Source of the DNA: Mycolicibacterium confluentis
Lineage (GTDB): Bacteria > Actinomycetota > Actinomycetes > Mycobacteriales > Mycobacteriaceae
Assembly (NCBI RefSeq): GCF_010729895.1
Contig: NZ_AP022612.1
Coordinates: forward strand, 5,812,558 to 5,876,557
Direction of reading: 5' to 3'
DNA: 64,000 nucleotides
Of this stretch, positions 54,509 to 62,760 are shown piece after piece. Position numbers and translations under genes: made by a program. How positions within the stretch are numbered: position 1 is the stretch's first letter; every line of letters starts with the position of its first letter. The notes under the pieces were generated by a model. That model saw only the letters and a program-made list of their open reading frames with translations. It had not been told where the DNA came from and made no database searches.

Positions 54509-55735
54509 ATGACCCCCACCACACCGCCGCATGAGGGCCTCGCCAGTGCGGGTTCTCCCACCGCGCCGGACCAGACGGAGCTGCTGCCGTTCTATCACGA
54601 GGAGTTCCTGGACGAGCCGTACCCGCATTTCCGCCGGCTCCGAGATGAATTTCCTGTCCTCAAACTCGAGGACGGCAGGTATGTGGTATCGCGGTACGAC
54701 GACGTTTCCACACTGTTGCGGCACACAAAGAGTTCTGTGCAGCAACTCGATTTCGGGGCCTTTGACATCTTCCACTCTGCCGTGATTGGAATCGATCCGC
54801 CTGCGCACACCTGGCACAGAAGACTCGTCAACAATCTGTTCACGCCCAAATCGGTACGCAGTTGGATGGCCACCACGGCTTCGATCGTCGACCGCGCGCT
54901 GTCCGAGGCGGAAACGCCAGGGCAGATCGAGGCGGTACGTGAACTGTGCCTTGTTCCAACGCATGCAACGATGTGCTCGATGCTGGGCATGGCTGCCGAG
55001 CATGCCGATGAGGTCCGGCATTACACGTATCAGTTTGCTCGGGGGTTTGGCCTCGTTGCCACCGAAGATGATCTGCGGGCCGGTGCTGAGGGCAGTGCGT
55101 GGCTGGAGGACTATTGTGCCGATGCGATAGAGAAGGTGCGCCGAGATCCCCAACCGGGTGTCATTGCCGCCTATCTCGAGGCCGAAGACCGCGGTGACAT
55201 TACCCGGCGGGAAACCACGGCCAGCATCATGCTCTTTCTGGCGACGGGACACTTTTCGACGGCAACGCTGGCCGCGCATGGGTTGGAGCGCATGGCCTCG
55301 GACCCTGAGCTTTTCGCCGCTTTCCGAGACGATCCCGCCGTTCGACCCAAGGTGATCAACGAACTGCTCCGATTCGTCACTCCGGAGACTGGAGTGACGC
55401 GTCTGACACTCGAGGACGTGGAGGTGGCCGGCACCGTTCTGCCCGCTGGCTCGACGGTCTACGTCCTCCTCGCATCAGCCAACCGTGACGAGCGTGTGTT
55501 TGCAGACCCAGACCGGTTCGATTACCACCGCTCAACCCAGGGACGTCAGCACCTTGCGTTTGCTGCTGGGCCGCATTCGTGTATGGGGCAGATCTTGGCG
55601 CGCCAAGCAACCGACACGATCATGACTGCGGTGACGCAGCGGTGCGCACGCATCGAGCTCGCCGGCGAGCCCGAGTACAACAGCATCCAGCATGCACGGC
55701 AATGGAAGACGATGAATCTGAAACTAGCCTTCTAG
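54509..55735 (+). CDS. Cytochrome P450, copy 2, 408 aa
   Basis: ATG 54509, no Shine-Dalgarno. Haem Cys358 in FAAGPHSCMGQILAR, ELLR at 285-288. I-helix reads MLFLATGHFSTAT, again without the acid-Thr pair. Relative to copy 1 the changes cluster at 88-97, 109-110, 241-255, 294, 344-349, 362-369 and the last eight residues, while long stretches between are identical, so substrate range may differ. It points toward the formaldehyde and redox genes. Confidence 0.92.
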   Translation: MTPTTPPHEGLASAGSPTAPDQTELLPFYHEEFLDEPYPHFRRLRDEFPVLKLEDGRYVVSRYDDVSTLLRHTKSSVQQLDFGAFDIFHSAVIGIDPPAHTWHRRLVNNLFTPKSVRSWMATTASIVDRALSEAETPGQIEAVRELCLVPTHATMCSMLGMAAEHADEVRHYTYQFARGFGLVATEDDLRAGAEGSAWLEDYCADAIEKVRRDPQPGVIAAYLEAEDRGDITRRETTASIMLFLATGHFSTATLAAHGLERMASDPELFAAFRDDPAVRPKVINELLRFVTPETGVTRLTLEDVEVAGTVLPAGSTVYVLLASANRDERVFADPDRFDYHRSTQGRQHLAFAAGPHSCMGQILARQATDTIMTAVTQRCARIELAGEPEYNSIQHARQWKTMNLKLAF

Positions 55736-55759
55736 TAGCCTGCCTGCCGTATGGCGGAT

Positions 55760-55810
55760 GGGTCTGCTGCACGAATAGGTGACATCTTGACCTGATCGTG
55801 CAGCAGACCC
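55760..55810. mobile_element. 51-bp deletion remnant of IS A with its own target duplication
   Basis: The first 27 bases equal the left end of IS A (GGGTCTGCTGCACGA...GACATC) and the last 21 equal its right end (ACCTGATCGT...CAGACCC). Flanked by GAT on both sides (55757-55759 and 55811-55813). Everything between the ends, including both orfs, is gone. Confidence 0.88.
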
Positions 55811-56307
55811 GATCATCTAGTCCAGGGACCTGATCTAAGCTAAGGCATCTTGGGAACGGGCAACGGAGCGATCCAACGCCTCCACGGCGCTTGTATTTTG
55901 TGGCGGCGCACGTGTGCGCAACGAAAGGTCGCAGACCGTAGGCGCGTCCTCGCTCGTCGTATGTGGTCAGGCGTCAGACCAAACCCGTCCAAATTACTGT
56001 GCCATGGTTGCTTTCGGTAGTGGCGCTCTTCTGTCCGCGCGGCATCGGCCCGGCGAGGCCCATCGAACGGGCCGACCCACGGCCGACGGCAGGGCGATGA
56101 CATCACAACAAACATCGAGGGTGTAAGCCCTCAACGGACCTTGATTCGGACTTCATCGTTTCAGTCCAACCACATTCGTCCGATGCAGTAACACAAACTC
56201 CGCCAGGACCGAGGCGGCTCGTCTGAGTTTGGGATGTTCAGGTCGTCGGTCGGGCGCACCGTCGGTTCTGCTGGTGGTCCCACTTCGCGCGGACCTCGCG
56301 AAGCTCG
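55811..56307. other. About 500 bp without a recognisable gene
   Basis: Short frames on both strands (for example minus 55840-56115 and plus 55914-56126) show no family signature. It separates the P450-2 end from the end of the formaldehyde operon. May hold decayed sequence. Confidence 0.5.
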
Positions 56308-56937
56308 TCAGTGGCCCCTTGCCACCCATTCGTCGTAGCCGACTATCTCGTCGCCGATCTTGGTGGTGTCGCCGTGCCCGGTGTAGACCACGGTGTCCTC
56401 GGGCAGCGTGCCGAGGCGGTTCTTGATCGAGTCCAGGATCGTCGGGAAGTCGGAGAACGACCGACCCGTTGCTCCGGGTCCACCCTGGAAAAGGGTGTCG
56501 CCAGAGAAGACAGCGCCGAGTCCGGGCGCAAACCAGCACATCGAGCCGGGCGAGTGGCCGGGGGTGTGCAGGCCGATGAGTTCGATACCGCCGGCGCGTA
56601 CGGTCATGCCGTCGTCGACGGTGTTGAACTCCTTGCCGGGGTGGGCCATCTGCCACAGCACGTCATCGGCGGGGTGCAGCAGCACCGGGGCATCGAGAGC
56701 CCGACTGAGTTCGGGGGCGACGATGACGTGATCGTTGTGTCCGTGGGTGCAGATTACGGCGACGACATTGCGCCCGGCGACAGCATCGATGATGGGTTGT
56801 GCGCTGTGGGCGGCGTCGAACACCACGACGTCGGAGTCATCGCCGACGACCCAGATGTTGTTGTCGACATCCCAGGAGCCGCCGTCGAGCTCGAACTTCC
56901 CGGACGTCACCACCCGGGCGATGTTGCCGGCGCTCAC
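56308..56937 (-). CDS. MBL-fold hydrolase paired with mscR (Rv2260-like), 209 aa
   Basis: GTG 56937 overlaps the mscR stop (GTGA). Zn motif [33 protein letters not shown] and [10 protein letters not shown] histidine. In mycobacteria this glyoxalase-II-type protein always follows mscR; likely hydrolyses an S-acyl (S-formyl) mycothiol, though that is inferred from context. Confidence 0.87.
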   Translation of the reverse strand: MSAGNIARVVTSGKFELDGGSWDVDNNIWVVGDDSDVVVFDAAHSAQPIIDAVAGRNVVAVICTHGHNDHVIVAPELSRALDAPVLLHPADDVLWQMAHPGKEFNTVDDGMTVRAGGIELIGLHTPGHSPGSMCWFAPGLGAVFSGDTLFQGGPGATGRSFSDFPTILDSIKNRLGTLPEDTVVYTGHGDTTKIGDEIVGYDEWVARGH

Positions 56938-58019
56938 AGGATCACCACCGAACGCAGGACTTCGCCGGCGTGCATCTTGTGGAACGCGTCTTCGATGTCG
57001 TCGAGGCCGATGCGTTCGGAGACGAACTTCTCCAGCGGTAGGCGGCCCTGCAGGTACAGGCTGATCAGGGTGGGGAAGTCGCGTTCGGGCAGACAGTCGC
57101 CGTACCAGCTGGACTTCAGGGATCCGCCGCGGGAGAAGAAGTCCACCAGCGGCATTTCCAGTGTCATCGCCGGGGTGGGCACCCCGACCAGGACCACGGT
57201 GCCGGCCAGGTCGCGGGCGTAGAACGCCTGCTTCCACGTCTCGGGGCGCCCCACGGCATCGATGACGACGTCAGCGCCGAAGCCGCCGGTCAGATTCTGA
57301 ATCGAGGTCACGACATCGGTGTCTGCCGCGTTCACCGTGTGCGTGGCGCCGAATTCTCTAGCCTGAGCCAACTTTCGGTCGTCAAGGTCCACGGCGATGA
57401 TGGTTTTGGCGCCCACCAGCGCGGCGCCGGCAACGGCGGCCTCCCCGACCCCGCCGCAGCCGATGACGGCCACGGTGTCGTCGCGGTTGATCGCGCCGGT
57501 GTTGATGGCCGCCCCGATACCGGCCATTACCCCGCACCCGAGCAGTCCGGCCACCGCCGGGTCGGCCTCGGGATCGACCTTGGTGCACTGGCCTTCGTGG
57601 ACCAGCGTCTTCTCGACGAACGCACCGATGCCGAGCGCAGGAGAGAGTTCGGTGCCGTCGGTCAACGTCATCTTCTGGGTGGCGTTGTAGGTGTCGAAAC
57701 AGAGGTGTGGGCGACCGCGCTTGCAGGCCCGGCACTGGCCGCACACCGCACGCCAGTTCAGGACCACGAAATCGCCGGGTCCGACGTTGACCACACCGTC
57801 GCCGACCGCTTCGACAGTGCCCGAGGCCTCGTGACCCAGCAGAAACGGATAGTCGTCGTTGATGCCGCCCTCGCGGTAGGTCAGGTCGGTATGGCAGACC
57901 CCGCAGGCAATGATCTTCACCACCACCTCACCGGGCCCGGGATCGGGAATCACGATGTCGGTGACCTCCACGGGGGTCCCCTTGGACCGAGAAATCACAC
58001 CACGCACTGTCTGACTCAT
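56934..58019 (-). CDS. mscR: S-(hydroxymethyl)mycothiol dehydrogenase (mycothiol-dependent formaldehyde dehydrogenase)
   Basis: 361 aa from ATG 58019, the length of M. tuberculosis MscR. Zn alcohol dehydrogenase: catalytic Cys in [25 protein letters not shown], structural Zn [18 protein letters not shown] motif [15 protein letters not shown]. Oxidises the formaldehyde-mycothiol adduct. In this island it would clear formaldehyde released by the Rieske and TMADH-like demethylases. Confidence 0.92.
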   Translation of the reverse strand: MSQTVRGVISRSKGTPVEVTDIVIPDPGPGEVVVKIIACGVCHTDLTYREGGINDDYPFLLGHEASGTVEAVGDGVVNVGPGDFVVLNWRAVCGQCRACKRGRPHLCFDTYNATQKMTLTDGTELSPALGIGAFVEKTLVHEGQCTKVDPEADPAVAGLLGCGVMAGIGAAINTGAINRDDTVAVIGCGGVGEAAVAGAALVGAKTIIAVDLDDRKLAQAREFGATHTVNAADTDVVTSIQNLTGGFGADVVIDAVGRPETWKQAFYARDLAGTVVLVGVPTPAMTLEMPLVDFFSRGGSLKSSWYGDCLPERDFPTLISLYLQGRLPLEKFVSERIGLDDIEDAFHKMHAGEVLRSVVIL

Positions 58020-58246
58020 TAACGAAATCTCCATTCTCTCTGGTTCGCCTTGGGATTGGTGTCGCCCTGCTCGTTGGGCTCTGATCCCGACGTCCTGCGG
58101 TCCGCGCTAAGTTGCTCGCCTGCGAAAGCAGGACTCAAATTCGACAATTGGTCGGGTACGGAGACTTGGCGTGAGGTCCGCGGGCGATGGCGGGGATCGG
58201 TGGGCCGCAGAAGGACTTTGGCTCGTGCGGCCCGGAAGAAGAGAAG

Positions 58247-58609
58247 TCAGAAGACGGTGTATACCTTCAGCACCGTCTCGTGAAGCTCCCACACACCGCT
58301 CCAGCCCTTCGGGAAGACCGCGCTTTCGCCGGAGGTGAGTTCGAGAGGTCGGCCGCCATCCTCGGTCACCGTCATCCGACCGGAGAAGATCGTGAAGGAC
58401 TCATTGGTCTCGAACTTCCAGTGCGACGAACCGGCCGCACATTTCCATATGCCGACTTCGAGGATTCCGTCACCCGCCCAAAGTTTCTTGCCCTCGGTGG
58501 CCATCGGTGCCCCTGTTCCCTCGGGCAGGGGACCCCAGTCTTCGAGTGTCACTGAGTGGGGGTCGGGGATGATTGCCGCGCTCAGCGGTGATGTGCCTGA
58601 AATGGTCAA
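58247..58609 (-). CDS. Cupin_3 (DUF861)-type protein, copy C, 120 aa
   Basis: ATG 58609. Cupin motif 1 GIWKCAAGSSHWKFETNES and motif 2 LTSGESAVFPKGWSGVWEL. Same DUF861 class as the cupins at 15782 and 62156 but distant. Located between flavodoxin and mscR in the same operon. Function unknown; might process an unstable carbinolamine or aminal, but that is a guess. Confidence 0.8.
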   Translation of the reverse strand: MTISGTSPLSAAIIPDPHSVTLEDWGPLPEGTGAPMATEGKKLWAGDGILEVGIWKCAAGSSHWKFETNESFTIFSGRMTVTEDGGRPLELTSGESAVFPKGWSGVWELHETVLKVYTVF

Positions 58610-58651
58610 TTTTCTCCTGCTATCACGTGTGGAGGTGGTCGGCGTGTGGCC

Positions 58652-59104
58652 TCACACTTCGGCGGGTGCAAATGTCTCGTGGGCCCACGTGATCGCGGTA
58701 TCGCAGGGATCGAGACCGCTGTCGGCATCGTGGCGACCGGTATCACCGATCTGCGTTGCACCTAGATCGACGACCGCCTCTATCAGTGTTGCGATCCCGT
58801 TGTTGTAGGTGTCGTAGCTGCTGTCGCCCAGGCCGAAGGCGGCAAATCGCGTGGACGAGAGATCGGGCTTCAGGTGTTTCAGTGCGTCGAAGAATGGAAT
58901 GGCGGTGTCCGGTAGGTCACCTTCTCCATAGGTGGAGGTGATGAGGATGACCATCTGTTGCCCGCAGAGATCCTCCACGGGGTAGTCCCCCATACTGTGG
59001 ACCTCGCCTGTGAATCCGAAAGTAGCTAGCGCCGTGGATATTTCGTCGGCAACCATCTCGGCGTTGCCGGTTTCGGTCCCGAAGAGGATGGTGGCTGTTG
59101 TCAC
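58652..59104 (-). CDS. Short-chain flavodoxin, 150 aa
   Basis: GTG 59104 overlapping the reductase stop (GTGA). FMN phosphate loop LFGTETGNAEMVA, aromatic loop TSTYGEGDLPD and GLGDSSYDTYNNG, close to the flavodoxin domain of P450 reductases. A flavodoxin next to an adrenodoxin-reductase-like gene and P450s recalls the cindoxin system of P450cin. Confidence 0.9.
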   Translation of the reverse strand: MTTATILFGTETGNAEMVADEISTALATFGFTGEVHSMGDYPVEDLCGQQMVILITSTYGEGDLPDTAIPFFDALKHLKPDLSSTRFAAFGLGDSSYDTYNNGIATLIEAVVDLGATQIGDTGRHDADSGLDPCDTAITWAHETFAPAEV

Positions 59105-60534
59105 TGGTCCGACTCCCTGCGTGGTTGTTGTTGCGCCCGGGTATCGCCGACAGTCTGCGCTGCATGCAGTGCAGCGTGAGAATCAAGTGCTGCCATTGCG
59201 ATCGAGAGCATGTGCTTGCGATCGGTAATCTTGCGCCGGCACCGGCCGGGCGGGGCTTCTCTCTTTTCGAAGGCCTCGATTCGCTGCCAATCTGCGAAAG
59301 ACACGACATTCCGAAGTGACGACGCCACCGCGGTAAAGCCCGCTCGGCCGATTTCGAGCCGCCCGCTCACCACGTCGTCGGTGATGGCGTCGACCACTCG
59401 TTGAGCGTCCTTGCGGTTCTCGGGAATACCGCCTCGCGGTCCACGGCTGAGCCAACCCACCCGGTATACGTTGTCCCCCGACCACTCCCCGGTCGGACAG
59501 CTCTGGTCCTCTTGAGCCCCATGGGTGAATCCAATTGCAGTGATGACGGAATCAACGACGATTTCGGTCACGGGAGTAGGCCCATGGGGCAGCCTTGCCC
59601 TCAGAAGTGTGCGACCGCCGCTGCTTTCGATCGATTCAGGAGTGAGTTGGAAGTGTAGCCGCACTTGAGTGCGCGTCTGTTCCGGTGGGAGGGAGTTTGT
59701 GGCGGTGCCGATGTGCGGACGCAGCAGATCTGCTGCGGGCCCGTTGTCGTTGTCGCTCAGGCCGGTTACGGTGACGTCGATGTTCGGCAGGGACAAAAGT
59801 TCTCGCAACATGGCAAGGTCGAACTTCGCGTGAGACAACCCAGATCGGCTGATGACGTCGATGCTGCTGGGTCTCCTGGGGCGGAGTTGCTCGAGTAGTT
59901 CATCGTCGATGTCAGACCCATCCAACTCCTGGGGATCTTTCGCCATCAGTCGAACCACATCGATGGCGACGTTACCCATCCCGACTACGGCCAACTGCCG
60001 CCCGAGTGCGGTATAACGTCCATCTGAGTTGCGCGGAATCGCTTGTACCGGATAGCTGTTGAGTGCGCGGAGTAGTGTTCCAGCTCCGATCACGCGCGTC
60101 CCTGCTTGCCTGGGAATCTCCAGTGGTCGATCCTGAGGAAGCCCGGTCGCGAGTACAACGATGTCGAAACAACGAGCAAGATCTGCGAAAGTGATGTCGG
60201 CGCCGACCGAAACGTTACCGGCGAACCGGACGCCGTCGCGCGTGAAGAGTCGGTCGAACTGACGTGTCACGTTCTTGGCGCCCTGATGGTCGGCCGCGAT
60301 ACCGTAACGGACAAGACCGTAAGGCGCCGGCATTGACTCGAAGACGGTGATCTCGGATCCCGGCCACTTCTTCGTAAGGAAGGACGCGGCATAACATCCA
60401 GACGGCCCACTCCCGACCACTGCGATTGTGGGGTGCGGACAGCTCGAGGTGGCGTCGTCGAACGCCTCAGGTGGGGTGCAGCGCTCCGTCTCAGCTGGTA
60501 ATTGAGTTGCGCTAGAGCGTTTCTCGTCAGTCAT
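59101..60534 (-). CDS. Adrenodoxin-reductase-like NADPH-flavoprotein (FprA-like), 477 aa
   Basis: ATG 60534. FAD motif VVGSGPSGCYAASFL, APYGLVRYGIAADHQGAKNV typical of adrenodoxin reductase/FprA, NADPH motif VVGMGNVAIDVVRLM, and VITAIGFTHG near the end. Transfers electrons from NADPH to the flavodoxin made by the next gene. Heads the operon reductase, flavodoxin, cupin, mscR, MBL. Confidence 0.9.
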   Translation of the reverse strand: MTDEKRSSATQLPAETERCTPPEAFDDATSSCPHPTIAVVGSGPSGCYAASFLTKKWPGSEITVFESMPAPYGLVRYGIAADHQGAKNVTRQFDRLFTRDGVRFAGNVSVGADITFADLARCFDIVVLATGLPQDRPLEIPRQAGTRVIGAGTLLRALNSYPVQAIPRNSDGRYTALGRQLAVVGMGNVAIDVVRLMAKDPQELDGSDIDDELLEQLRPRRPSSIDVISRSGLSHAKFDLAMLRELLSLPNIDVTVTGLSDNDNGPAADLLRPHIGTATNSLPPEQTRTQVRLHFQLTPESIESSGGRTLLRARLPHGPTPVTEIVVDSVITAIGFTHGAQEDQSCPTGEWSGDNVYRVGWLSRGPRGGIPENRKDAQRVVDAITDDVVSGRLEIGRAGFTAVASSLRNVVSFADWQRIEAFEKREAPPGRCRRKITDRKHMLSIAMAALDSHAALHAAQTVGDTRAQQQPRRESDQ

Positions 60535-60838
60535 TCCTGCACTTTCGCTGTGCGAGACGTGGGAACTACGTTTGCGGATCCGGGGTAAGGGCCGCCCGCT
60601 CGAGTGTCGGAGGTGGACAGCAGGCGCAGAAGTGGCGACCACGCAGTCCTCACAGTACGGAAGGTGTTACCGACGTTACGCGGCCAAAGTGTCAGAGGAT
60701 TTGGAGCGGCATGCGTCAGATTGTCAAGCATGCTTCTGCTGGAGCGCGGCCCGATTCGCGAACGACCCCCCCAAACCGCTCCGGCTGGGAGTCGGGCGGG
60801 TGGAGGGCCCTGCGACGGGAGTGGCGAGTCCCCGTTTC
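60535..60838. other. Promoter region of the reductase operon
   Basis: About 300 bp between the reductase start and IS B. Contains CCAAAGTGTCAGAGG at 60684-60698, i.e. TGACACTTTGG toward the operon, matching the recurring island element. No gene seen. Confidence 0.55.
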
Positions 60839-60880
60839 TGAGTCCACCCGTTTCTAGAGTCGGGTTGGTGTGATCCAGAT

Positions 60881-61749
60881 TCAGTTGATGCTGCAGGCCA
60901 TCGGGGTGTGGCTACACCTGCAGACCGCAGCGTACTCGGCCGGTGTGCGGTAGCCCAGGGCCGAGTGCCGGTGGCGGTGGTTGTGGTCGGCCTTGAAGTC
61001 GCCGATGACCACGCGGGCCTCGAGCAGGGTGTTCCAGTGGTTGCGGTTGAGGCACTCCTTGCGTAGCCGGTTGTTGAACGATTCGATGTGTCCGTTGTTC
61101 CACGGCGTGCCCGGTGGGATATACGACATGCCGAATCTCCCGTCGCAGAACTGTTGCAGTGCTTGAGAAATGAACTCCGGACCGTTGTCCATCCGCAGCA
61201 CCTTCGGTGGCCCGCCCGCCGCGGCGAACACTTTCTTGAGCTCGTCGACGAGCCGCTCGGCAGTGATCGAGCGTTCGACGATGTTGAGCAGCGACACCCT
61301 CGTGTGTTCGTCGATCATCGACGCGATCTTGATCGCCTTGCCGTCGATAGTGGAGTCGAACTGGAAGTCGATCGCCCACACCACGTTCGGCGCGTCGGCC
61401 ACGATCGGCGGTATCGAGGAGATCCCGGCCCGCTTACGCGGACTACGGACCCGCACCTGCAGTCCCTCCTCGCGCCACAGACGGTGGATCTTCTTCTTGT
61501 TGACCTCACGGCGCTCGTCGTAGCGCAACGCCGCCCAGGCACGTCGGAACCCATGGCACGGGTGCTTGACCGCGTAGGAGCGCAGCCAGGCCCGCATCTC
61601 GGCGTCAGGATCGGCGGGGGTCTGCGACAACGGCAGACGTCGGCCGGTGGAACGGGCCAGCCAACAGCTTTGCACGCCAACCGTTCCGACATGCCCAACG
61701 CGGTGGTGAGCATGTCGACGGCGCGGCGCTTGGCAGCTGGGCTCAGAAT
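60881..61749 (-). pseudogene. IS3-family OrfB with a one-base deletion
   Basis: The -1 slip from orfA leads into ILSPAAKRRAVDM and LTTALGMSERLACKAVG, then a missing C near 61669 (GGCTGGCC for GGCCTGGCC) shifts frame; the rest reads LARSTGRRLPLSQTPADPD and the rve core with VVWAIDFQFDS (Asp), LRMDNGPEFIS (Asp) and GHIESFNNRLR (Glu). Sequencing error is possible. Confidence 0.82.
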
Positions 61750-62024
61750 TTTCCCTTCGCGACCTCCCGCAAAGCGTCCTTGACCAGCTCGGCCTCGGCG
61801 AGCAGGCGCTTGAGGCGCGCGTTCTGCTCACGCAACTCCTTGAGCTCTTTGGCGGCGTCAGTGTCCATGCCACCGTAGGAGCGGCGCCAGTTGTACAACG
61901 TCGCCGGCGACACCTCCAGCTCCGCGGCGATCTGCTCGCCGGTCTTGCCTTCGGCAGCCAACTCATCGGCGCGGCGCAACTTGCGCACGATGTCCTCCGC
62001 GGAATTCCGCTTCCGACCAGCCAT
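61743..62024 (-). CDS. IS3-family transposase OrfA (IS B)
   Basis: 93 aa: HTH AAELEVSPATLYNWRRSYGG and zipper LKELREQNARLKRLLAEAEL. Ends KGKF then TGA, with an A-AAA-TTC slip site just before the stop for OrfAB production. Confidence 0.9.
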   Translation of the reverse strand: MAGRKRNSAEDIVRKLRRADELAAEGKTGEQIAAELEVSPATLYNWRRSYGGMDTDAAKELKELREQNARLKRLLAEAELVKDALREVAKGKF

Positions 62025-62155
62025 ACGTTCATCGTCCCTTCTCGCCCTACATCGGGCTACAGGACTCTAAAACTGGTTGGACTCAGTCAGTGGGAACACG
62101 CCAGGAGCGACCGATCAGTCAGCCCCAGCGGGATGGTCGATCGCCTCACCATTCA

Positions 62156-62500
62156 TCACTCCGCGGTTGCGGTCTGCACCTTCGCGTAGAACTTCTGGAG
62201 CTGCTCACGGATCTCCCATTCCCCCACGAATCCGTCTTCCATGAGGAAGGAGACGCCCGGGGACAGTTCCAATGAGGTGCCGTCTGCAGAACGCAGAACT
62301 CCGCTGCCACTGATGATGTGAATGACCTCGTCGAATCCGCGTGGAGCTGTTGTGAACCGGCCCGGCGTCACCTCCCACAGACCGGACTTGAAGCATTCGC
62401 CCGCAACAGCTTCGGCAAGACGTGTGGCGGGTTTTCCCTCTGTGACACGCTCCGGTGCTACAGGCGTGAAGGGGGTCCAGTTGGTGTCGAACTTGTTCAT
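62156..62500 (-). CDS. Cupin_3 (DUF861)-type small protein, copy B
   Basis: 114 aa, ATG 62500. WEVTPGRFTTAPRGFDEVIH and LSPGVSFLMEDGFVGEWEI are almost the same as in copy A at 15782. Divergent from the MFS gene at 62761, as copy A accompanies the related MFS at 12561, so cupin and transporter are a repeated pair. Confidence 0.82.
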   Translation of the reverse strand: MNKFDTNWTPFTPVAPERVTEGKPATRLAEAVAGECFKSGLWEVTPGRFTTAPRGFDEVIHIISGSGVLRSADGTSLELSPGVSFLMEDGFVGEWEIREQLQKFYAKVQTATAE

Positions 62501-62760
62501 TGCTGTCCCTGCTCTCCAAGGTGGGGTTGAGTGCGGTCGTCGATCGTAAGGCGTTGTCATCGCTGTGTCCTCACGAGACTGAAGTACTTGACGATGTGTC
62601 GCTGACGGTGGAATCCTCCTTGACACTTCGTTGATGTGGCGCATGCGCCCAGCCGTTGCAACCTTTAAGAGCACGGACGGCTCGTATGGGTTGACATCCA
62701 GCCAGGGCCGGACTTTGCACGAGAACAGGTTTCGTAAGGTCCGAGTCGCGGAGGAGCGTT

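Larger units (their letters stand above)
60839..62085 (-). mobile_element. IS3-family insertion sequence B, about 1247 bp
   Basis: Ends TGAGTCCACCCGTTTCTAG at 60839 and, inverted, TGAGTCCAACCAGTTTTAG ending at 62085, both followed by AGTC. Holds orfA and orfB in the usual order on the minus strand. I see no clear target duplication. OrfB carries a one-base deletion, so the copy is probably dead. Confidence 0.85.

Noticed and set aside
40203..60534. Assignment to the mycobacterial morpholine/piperidine (mor) P450 system
   Set aside because: That system uses a ferredoxin partner next to the P450 and a P450 with a normal I-helix; here there is a flavodoxin and an altered I-helix.
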